From positions 1 through 64,000 of the forward strand of contig NZ_NIDE01000015.1 in NCBI RefSeq assembly GCF_002197845.1: DNA of 64,000 bases. Reading direction: 5' to 3'. Position 1 is the stretch's first letter, and each line of letters starts with the position of its first letter. A program made the position numbers and the translations under genes. Source of the stretch: Fimbriiglobus ruber (GTDB lineage: Bacteria; Planctomycetota; Planctomycetia; Gemmatales; Gemmataceae). Below, in pieces: positions 58,550-64,000 of the stretch. A model generated the notes under the pieces. That model did no database searches, had not been told where the DNA came from, and saw only the letters and a list, made by a program, of their open reading frames with translations.

Positions 58550-59311
58550 ATGACCCTCGCCGTTCGCGATTCATCCATCCCCGATTCGCCGCTCGCCCGA
58601 TGGGACGCGCGGTGGAAGCTCGCCGCGTTCATCGTCGCGGTGATCGGGACCATTTCGCTGCGAACCCCGGTTGCCGGGGCAGTCGCACTTGCCACGGGTG
58701 TGCTACTGGCGTTTGTGAGCCGCATACCAGTGGGCGTCCTGGCCGGTCGGATCGGCGGACTCGCGCTGGCGGTTTTGCCGTTCATCGCCCTCGTGCCACT
58801 CACCCAAGCCGGCGGCGGGTCGGGGTGGGACGTGGGGCCGGTCCGCGTGTCGGAACATGGGCTGATCGCGGCCGTGGTGATCGCCCTTCGCATCGTCGCC
58901 GTCGGGACGTTCGCACTGGTGCTGATCCGCACCGGGCCGCTTGCCCGCACGTTCGCGGCGGCTCACGACCTCCTGGTGCCCGGGGTCATCGTCCAGGTCG
59001 CCCAGCTCGCGCATCGGTACACGTTTCTGCTCGCGGCTGAGGCCCGGCGGGTGCGGGTCGCCTTAAAAACCCGCGGGTTTCGGGCCGGGACGAACCGACA
59101 TACTTACCGCACCCTCGGGCACGGGGTCGGCTCGCTCCTGGTACGCAGCGGCGACCGGGCCGATCGCGTGGCCGACGCCATGCGCTGCCGGGGGTTCGAC
59201 GGGACGTATCGGTCCGCGACCGAACCGCGCACCACGCGGGCGGACGTGGTCGCGTTCCTCGCGGCAGCGGTCGCGATGGCAGCCCTGGTGCTGGTAGACC
59301 GGCAATGGTGA
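58550..59311 (+). CDS. Energy-coupling factor transporter transmembrane protein EcfT (CbiQ/NikQ family)
   Basis: 253 residues with about six hydrophobic segments (for example WKLAAFIVAVIGTISL, AVALATGVLLAFVSRI, GGLALAVLPFIALVPL). The two coupling-helix motifs with Ala-x-x-x-Arg-Gly are present, ALKTRGF and AMRCRGFDG, which contact the EcfA ATPases. With the ATP-binding protein encoded downstream it forms the energising module of an ECF importer. The NikR-like operator directly upstream suggests Ni2+ (possibly Co2+) transport. The substrate-binding component (CbiM/NikM) is not visible nearby. Confidence 0.9.
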   Translation: MTLAVRDSSIPDSPLARWDARWKLAAFIVAVIGTISLRTPVAGAVALATGVLLAFVSRIPVGVLAGRIGGLALAVLPFIALVPLTQAGGGSGWDVGPVRVSEHGLIAAVVIALRIVAVGTFALVLIRTGPLARTFAAAHDLLVPGVIVQVAQLAHRYTFLLAAEARRVRVALKTRGFRAGTNRHTYRTLGHGVGSLLVRSGDRADRVADAMRCRGFDGTYRSATEPRTTRADVVAFLAAAVAMAALVLVDRQW

Positions 59312-59318
59312 CGGAAGA

Positions 59319-59412
59319 ATTCACCACGGATGAACACGGGTAAGCACGGATCAGAAATACGAAATTCATTTCCTTTCTGATCCGTGCTTATCCGTGTTCA
59401 TCCGTGGTGAAT
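59319..59412. repeat. Intergenic hairpin of stacked CACGGAT units (copy 3)
   Basis: Left arm 59319-59357 and right arm 59374-59412 are inverted copies with one mismatch in 39. Each reads ATTCACCACGGATGAACACG and then two more CACGGAT-type units. Loop of 16 bases. It fills the gap between the EcfT and EcfA genes. Same architecture as copies at 21343 and 23391, related units. Confidence 0.88.
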
Positions 59413-59429
59413 GATTTGGGAACCGCGTA

Positions 59430-60173
59430 ATGGGACACGATTTGTCGCTCGCGCTCCGAGTTTCCGACCTGTGCCACACGTACCCGGACGGCCGCACGGC
59501 CCTCGCCGGGGTGGGATTCGAGGTCCGCGCGGGGGAGCGGATCGCACTGGTAGGGCCGAACGGCGCGGGGAAGACGACCCTGTTCCTACGTCTGTGCGGC
59601 GTACTCCCCGGGAAGCGCGGGCAGGCGGTCGTCGCCGGGTTCGACCCGGCCGATCCGACGCACCGGAAGAAACTGCCCGGCGTCGTCGGTGTCGTGTTTC
59701 AGAACCCGGACGACCAGCTCTTTTCCGCAACCGTTCTCGAAGACGTGGCGTTCGGCCCGCTGAACCTGGGCGTGGCTGCCGCGGAGGCTCGCGAGCAGGC
59801 GTCGGCAGCGCTCGCTCGGGTCGGGTTGCCGGCCGCCGGCGACCGGGCGCCGTACCGGCTCTCCGGCGGTGAGAAGCGCCGGGCCGCGCTCGCCGGGGTG
59901 CTGGCGATGGAGCCCCAGGTCATGTTGTTGGACGAGCCGTCGATGTTTCTCGACCCGCGCGGCCGGCGCGAGTTGATCGGGCTGTTGACCGCGCTGCCCG
60001 GCACCATGATCATCGCCACGCACGATCTGGATCTGGTTCTCGAAACCTGCCCGCGGGTGATTGTCCTCGACGGCGGTCGGGTCGCGGCTGACGGGCCGAC
60101 GGCGGATTTGCTATTCGACCCCGAGTTGATGGCCCGACATGGTTTGGAAATCTGCAAGGGAGTTAAGAAATAA
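59430..60173 (+). CDS. Energy-coupling factor transporter ATP-binding protein EcfA (CbiO/NikO family)
   Basis: 247 residues. Walker A is GPNGAGKTT (~residues 40-48), the Q-loop region VFQNPDDQLFSATVLEDVAFGPLN (~90-113) is typical of ECF ATPases, and the signature is LSGGEKRRAALAGVLAMEPQ with Walker B VMLLDEPS. The switch His is in IIATHDLDLVLE. It hydrolyses ATP to drive the EcfT-dependent importer. Only one ATPase gene is here; many nickel and cobalt ECF systems use a homodimer, which fits. Its end lies 120 bases before the IS. Confidence 0.94.
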   Translation: MGHDLSLALRVSDLCHTYPDGRTALAGVGFEVRAGERIALVGPNGAGKTTLFLRLCGVLPGKRGQAVVAGFDPADPTHRKKLPGVVGVVFQNPDDQLFSATVLEDVAFGPLNLGVAAAEAREQASAALARVGLPAAGDRAPYRLSGGEKRRAALAGVLAMEPQVMLLDEPSMFLDPRGRRELIGLLTALPGTMIIATHDLDLVLETCPRVIVLDGGRVAADGPTADLLFDPELMARHGLEICKGVKK

Positions 60174-60302
60174 AAGAGGCAGACAAGAACGATCGAGTGC
60201 CCGATCGCAGACGGGCAAGACATCGCGTTCGTTTTGCTCATTGCGTTCGCGACGGTTGCGGTGATATTTTGAGTGGGTAGGAAGAGCAAAAAGGAACGAT
60301 AT

Positions 60303-62051
60303 GGGTGCAATCGGTTTCCGAACAGAGTTTACGCGGCCAATGCGAAGCCGCATTTTAGCGGCTTGTTGGATCGAATCTGCACCGCCTCATATTCTATGAG
60401 GCGGTGCAGAATCTGTTGGTCCGTGAAGGCGATGAACTCTTCCCAGTCGCCGTTGATCTCGATGCAACGTAGGTGCAGCAACGCCTCGGCCCGGCCCGGT
60501 ATCCAACGCATCCCCGCGCAGTCCATCCGCTCGCCCACCACATGACGCACCGCGCCCTCCACCTGACCCGAGGCGATCACCAAATCCCGCTCACGCCACT
60601 CGGCGTACTTCATCATCGACAGACGCGGTTCGATGTAGCCCAGCACTTTTCCCAGTCCTTTCCGCTTGGCCAGCGTTCCCGGTCCATTCCGGGGGACGCC
60701 GTCGAGCAAACCCCTCAACCGCGTCACCAACTCTTCCGCCCGGCCCGCGTACACTAACTCCTTCCATTCCTCCACCAACGTCTTCAGTTCGTCGCTGCCT
60801 TCCTGGTGAAACCGATGACCGAGTTCCCACAACTTCTCCACCACGTGACAGATATCGACGGTCACAATCGCGTTCGGAAACGCCTCCGCCAAGTTGCTTC
60901 TCAACCCGCTCGCCCCATCGACCACGATTTGCACGGTCTTAGTCGTGTCCGGACCGAACCCACGCTTGGTCGCCTCAGCCCGCGCCCACAACGCCGCCCG
61001 CCTACGCTGGCCGAACGAGGCCCACACCTTCTTGTTCCTCGGGCCGTGGAGGCGGCCGTCCTCGCCCCGTTCCAGCGTGTACATCACGATCACCACCACC
61101 TCCTTGCCGTTCTTGCTCTTGTCCCCTTTTTTCCGGCGTTTCTTGCCGCCACGCCGCTTCCGCTTCGCCTGACCGCGATGACGCTGGCAACCGCACACAC
61201 AGGCCTTCGCATGCTTCCGCCGCCGACCCCGACGCTTGGCCAACTCGTCCGCCCGGGCCGTCGGCGGACACTTCCCATCCACCTCGATCACCAATACCTC
61301 GCCGTCGTTCGCGGGCGCCGGCTGTTGCTTCATGAACGGCTCCGCCATCTGTCCCAGACCGATCACCATTTCCGCGATCGACTCCACCGACGGCGACCAC
61401 CCCAACACCGACCGGCACAGCAATCGGCTCGACGCGAAACTCATCCGGGTCGCCAACCGCGTCACGAACTGGATCACCCAGGGAGAAAAGCCGTCGCGGG
61501 TCAGACCCAAGGTCGCATCGAGCGGGTAGAAACTGGCGCCAGCGACGAGGCGAATCATCTGCGAACGACCGAACGTCACGGGGCCGAATAGCGTCTTCAG
61601 GGTCCGTTGGACCCTGGGGGCGCCCCGGCGAAAACCCGGAGGCGGCGATGCCTCCAGACGTTCATGGCGGCATGCCAGAAACAGCCGCGTCAGCAAACAA
61701 CCGAGGGCAAAAAGTCGCGTGAGCAAGTTCTGTTCGAACGCCCGGAAAAGGCTGTCGCTGGCGGAACAGAACCGCACGACCTCGTCGAAGGCTCGACGCG
61801 CCTCGCGTTCGACACCGGCCGAATCGCCGAAGTCGTCTGGACGCGGTTCCCAGTCGTCTTTATGCTTCCCATCCATGGGGCGTGCCTGGATCCTAACCGT
61901 TGGTAAGAGAACGGTCTGGTACGGCATGCCCCAGCTTTTTTACAGCCCAATTCGGGCATTAATGCCAGCAAAACGCTCGTCATCCGGCGAGGACAAGCGT
62001 AAAACCCCTTGGAAAACGAAAGAGACAACTGTTCGGAAAGCGATTGCACCC
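60303..62051 (-). mobile_element. Intact ISKra4-family insertion sequence with 9-bp target duplication
   Basis: 1749 bases. The 23-bp terminal inverted repeats (left from 60303 GGGTGCAATCG..., right ending ...CGATTGCACCC at 62051) differ at one position. Both sides are flanked by GAACGATAT (60294-60302; 62052-62060), a perfect 9-bp duplication that proves transposition here. GGG ends and 9-bp duplications are what I recall for the ISKra4 subgroup. The perfect duplication and intact ORF suggest a recent insertion. Confidence 0.95.
60329..61927 (-). CDS. ISKra4-family transposase
   Basis: 532 residues, complete. The DDE core is recognisable: VIEVDGKCPPTARADEL (first Asp), IVTVDICHVVEKLWELGHRF (second Asp) and SGQVEGAVRHVVGERMDCAG with MRW (Glu). 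A very basic insert, KRKRRGGKKRRKKGDK, lies in the middle and probably contacts DNA. No frameshift or stop seen, so the transposase is likely functional. A second ATG (61876) is possible; neither start has a clear Shine-Dalgarno. The ISLre2/UPF0236 group is the closest alternative family. Confidence 0.85.
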   Translation of the reverse strand: MPYQTVLLPTVRIQARPMDGKHKDDWEPRPDDFGDSAGVEREARRAFDEVVRFCSASDSLFRAFEQNLLTRLFALGCLLTRLFLACRHERLEASPPPGFRRGAPRVQRTLKTLFGPVTFGRSQMIRLVAGASFYPLDATLGLTRDGFSPWVIQFVTRLATRMSFASSRLLCRSVLGWSPSVESIAEMVIGLGQMAEPFMKQQPAPANDGEVLVIEVDGKCPPTARADELAKRRGRRRKHAKACVCGCQRHRGQAKRKRRGGKKRRKKGDKSKNGKEVVVIVMYTLERGEDGRLHGPRNKKVWASFGQRRRAALWARAEATKRGFGPDTTKTVQIVVDGASGLRSNLAEAFPNAIVTVDICHVVEKLWELGHRFHQEGSDELKTLVEEWKELVYAGRAEELVTRLRGLLDGVPRNGPGTLAKRKGLGKVLGYIEPRLSMMKYAEWRERDLVIASGQVEGAVRHVVGERMDCAGMRWIPGRAEALLHLRCIEINGDWEEFIAFTDQQILHRLIEYEAVQIRSNKPLKCGFALAA

Positions 62052-62058
62052 GAACGAT

Positions 62059-62517
62059 ATGCTGACCCTATTGCCCGGCACCGATTTGGTCACACCGACG
62101 ACCTCCGAGGCGGCGGCGGCGAAAGAGTTGAGCCGTACTCTGGCCGCCCACGTCGGGGAAAGTGGCGACCTCCGTCTTCGGATGACAGACGCCGCGGCCG
62201 GTAAGGACTTGGTTCTTTCGCCGCCGGTCACCCGCCTGCTACTCGGAATCCTCGCCGAGATGGGTCGTGGCAACGCGGTGGCGTTGTCGCCGGTTCAAGC
62301 GGAACTCACGAGCGGAGAGGCGGCTGATCTTCTGAACGCATCACAACCGTACGTGTCGAAATTGCTCGATGAGGGAATCATTCCCAGTCGTCAGGTGGGG
62401 ACGCATCGACGGGTGATGTTGGCTGACGTCCTCGCCTACAAGAAAGAGCTGTCCGCGAAGCGTCACGTTGCGCTGGAAGCGATGTCTGCTCTCGACCAGG
62501 AACTCGGCCTCTACTGA
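62059..62517 (+). CDS. Excisionase/MerR-type HTH antitoxin of a decayed PIN locus
   Basis: 152 residues. The C-terminal half LTSGEAADLLNASQPYVSKL with LLDEGIIPSRQVGTHRRVML is an excisionase-like helix-turn-helix, typical of antitoxins paired with one subtype of PIN toxin. The start codon overlaps the right 9-bp target duplication (its last AT supply the first two bases). The original ribosome binding site AAAAAGGA (60288-60295) now lies on the far side of the IS, 1.75 kb upstream. The protein itself looks intact, but expression is doubtful unless a promoter exists in the IS. Confidence 0.85.
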   Translation: MLTLLPGTDLVTPTTSEAAAAKELSRTLAAHVGESGDLRLRMTDAAAGKDLVLSPPVTRLLLGILAEMGRGNAVALSPVQAELTSGEAADLLNASQPYVSKLLDEGIIPSRQVGTHRRVMLADVLAYKKELSAKRHVALEAMSALDQELGLY

Positions 62518-62522
62518 AATCG

Positions 62523-62892
62523 TTGAGCATCGTGTTGCAACCCGTTGTCCTTCTCGATGCGTGCGTGCTGTACCCGGCTCAGGTACGAAGCTTTTTCATG
62601 TATTTGGCCGGGGCGGATCTGTTCCGGCCGCGGTGGACGGAAGCCATCCACGAGGAGTGGATGCGAACGCTCCTTCAAAATCATCCCGATGCCACACGGC
62701 TGAAAGTGGAGCGGATTCGAGATTTGATGAATGCCCATGTGCCCGATTGCCTGGTCGCCGATTACGAAGACGCGATTCCCGCACTGTCACTTCCCGACCC
62801 GGATGACCGGCACCGAGTTCCTCACCGTTCTGGAACAAGCCGGTTTTCCGCGTTCGGTAGCTGGTCTCCGACAATACGCCGATTCACTGTAG
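62523..62892 (+). pseudogene. PIN-domain toxin with internal deletion and frameshift
   Basis: The N-terminal part (TTG 62523) reads VVLLDACVLYPAQVRSFFMY and WTEAIHEEWMRTLLQNHPD, like the PIN toxins that pair with excisionase-type antitoxins, up to SLPDPDDRH at about 62813. Then the frame turns into unrelated sequence. One frame over, MTGTEFLTVLEQAGFPRSVA with GLRQYADSL (62803-62892, stop TAG) is the conserved C-terminus of these proteins. The middle ~60 residues, including the C-terminal acidic catalytic positions, are missing. The toxin must be inactive. Confidence 0.85.
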
Positions 62893-62903
62893 ACTATGCT
62901 CGC

Positions 62904-63059
62904 GCTCGGCGCGGGTCTCCGACCCCGCCGTTCGGCCCGACCGCAGATCTCCCGTCCCACGGCGCGTGCCCCTCCAGTCGGGGTTCCGTGCGCCGAGCGC
63001 GGGTGGGACGGGAGACCTGCGGTCGGGCCGAACGGCGGGGTCGGAGACCCGCGCCGAGC
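62904..63059. repeat. 57-bp inverted repeat with one mismatch
   Basis: Left arm 62904-62960 (from GCTCGGCGCGGGTCTCCGAC) and right arm 63003-63059 are reverse complements at 56 of 57 positions, with a 42-nt GC-rich loop. It starts 12 bases after the decayed PIN toxin. Same scale and layout as the repeat at 7144, different sequence. Confidence 0.9.
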
Positions 63060-63139
63060 GCCGGTGCGGGGGGCTCTTGCGGCGGGATGGTTACTCCACC
63101 TCTGCCGCCTCATGAGTCTTAATTTTTAATTCTCTTCTT

Positions 63140-64000
63140 CTACCAGTGTGCGATCGGCCCCGTCGGGACCGCGATCTGAGCTTCGCGGGCGTCCCACTCG
63201 GACCAACCGGGAGGCGGACCGGCTTCGCGGAGGCGGTCGGCGATCGCGTCGAACTCGGCCAGGGAGTTCAACATCGTGAGCTGGTGCTTGATTTCCTTGG
63301 GCGTCCGCAGCGCCTTGGCGTACCACGCGGCCACCTTCCGGAACCCCACGCAGCCGAACTTCTCCTCTTTCCGCCACTCACATAGTCGGCGGAGGTGGAG
63401 ACCCATGAAGTCGATGCGGGCGTAGTAATCAACCCGGGGGCCGGGGTCGCCGGTCTCCACCCAGGACGTGAGTTGACGAAAGAACCACGGGTTCGCCAGT
63501 GCCCCGCGGCCGATCGCGATGCCGTGGCAGCCGGTCTCCTCGATCATCTGGGCGGCGTCCGCGACGCTCATGATGTCGCCGTTGCCGAACACCGGGATTT
63601 TGTCCACCGCTTCGACAACCGCCCGAATCCCCGTCCGGTTGACGCTGCCGAGGAAGCCCTGCGCGCGGGTCCGCCCGTGGACGGTGACCGCGGCCACGCC
63701 GACCCGCTCGAACTCGCGGGCGAAGTACGGGGCCGAGTGGTTCTCGTCGTCCCACCCGAGCCGCATCTTGACCGTGACCGGAATCTTGACGGCCTCGACC
63801 ACGTCTTGAACGAGCTTGATCGTGGTCCCGGTGGTGTCGCACATCAGCGCCGACCCGCCGCCGACGCGGACCACCTTGCGGACCGGGCAGCCCATGTTGA
63901 TGTCGACGACCGTGGCCCCGTAGTCTTGGAGGAACTTCGCGGCGCCGGCCATCTCGCGGGGGTTGCCGCCGAAGATTTGCACGCTCAGCGGCCGGTCGTC
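63140..64000 (-). CDS. dusB: tRNA-dihydrouridine synthase (DusB-like), N-terminus outside window
   Basis: At least 287 residues; the frame runs beyond the window edge, so the N-terminal ~60 residues are missing. FMN-dependent reduction of uridines in tRNA D-loops. The motif DINMGCPVRKVVRVGGGSAL contains the catalytic Cys. Further signatures are VKMRLGWDDENHSA, VTVHGRTRAQGF, VFGNGDIMSVADA and IAIGRGALANPWFF. The C-terminal helical domain is complete. DusB is favoured over DusA/C by the GCPVRKV pattern. The gene is convergent with the decayed toxin locus. Confidence 0.92.
   Translation of the reverse strand, partial: DDRPLSVQIFGGNPREMAGAAKFLQDYGATVVDINMGCPVRKVVRVGGGSALMCDTTGTTIKLVQDVVEAVKIPVTVKMRLGWDDENHSAPYFAREFERVGVAAVTVHGRTRAQGFLGSVNRTGIRAVVEAVDKIPVFGNGDIMSVADAAQMIEETGCHGIAIGRGALANPWFFRQLTSWVETGDPGPRVDYYARIDFMGLHLRRLCEWRKEEKFGCVGFRKVAAWYAKALRTPKEIKHQLTMLNSLAEFDAIADRLREAGPPPGWSEWDAREAQIAVPTGPIAHW

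Overview
The window looks like chromosome of a planctomycete, most likely a Gemmataceae member. The reasons are high GC content, a DUF1559 prepilin-type protein, a cytochrome-type DUF1549/DUF1553 protein next to a Tat-exported DUF1501 protein, very large TPR, WD40 and LRR secreted proteins, TPR-bearing Ser/Thr kinases, FGE-sulfatase-fold proteins, and a 23S-5S rRNA unit with no 16S gene beside it. Genus-level assignment is not possible from sequence reading alone.

Layout. 1-2.1 kb: a decayed two-ORF ISKra4-family element (ISMich2-like) that has truncated a membrane-protein gene. 2.1-19 kb, minus strand: lipoprotein, DUF1559 protein, a 21-repeat WD40 protein and an 11.6-kb gene for a TPR/DUF1583-type giant protein. 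19.3-27.8 kb, plus strand: a MoxR ATPase / DUF58 / BatA-VWA / VWA-GATase / coiled-coil membrane-protein operon ending at a strong bidirectional terminator. 27.8-37 kb: orphan antitoxin-like gene, two alpha/beta hydrolases, proS, a 1464-aa LRR protein and a hydroxyisobutyrate-dehydrogenase-like enzyme. 37-43 kb: a frameshifted small gene, an LPG-synthase-type membrane protein, and the DUF1501 and DUF1549/1553 pair. 43-47 kb: a kinase-TPR protein and a decayed phospholipase-D-like fragment. 47.3-51.2 kb: promoter, tRNA-Ile, tRNA-Ala, 23S, 5S, terminator. 51.4-64 kb: a potassium-channel-like protein, a VapBC pair, a kinase / FGE-fold pair with a divergent FGE that keeps both catalytic cysteines, an ECF-transporter T+A pair behind a NikR-like operator, an intact ISKra4-type IS with 9-bp target duplications inserted between the ribosome binding site and start codon of a decayed toxin-antitoxin locus, and a partial dusB.

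Cooperation. The 19-27.7 kb operon has the composition of MoxR-VWA complexes, proposed to act as chaperone or cell-envelope machinery. The EcfT and EcfA proteins should form the energising module of a metal (probably nickel) importer, but no substrate-binding subunit is visible here. The kinase and the adjacent FGE-fold protein are probably co-transcribed and may form a signalling pair.

Intergenic regions are rich in inverted repeats of at least three kinds: stacked ~12-nt-unit hairpins between co-directional genes, 50-57 bp near-perfect inverted repeats, and a dispersed GGCGCAAAAAGCGCAAAAA element. No CRISPR array, prophage or replication origin was recognised. The least ordinary parts are the split toxin-antitoxin locus, the kinase/FGE locus, the NikR-box ECF locus and the hairpin families.
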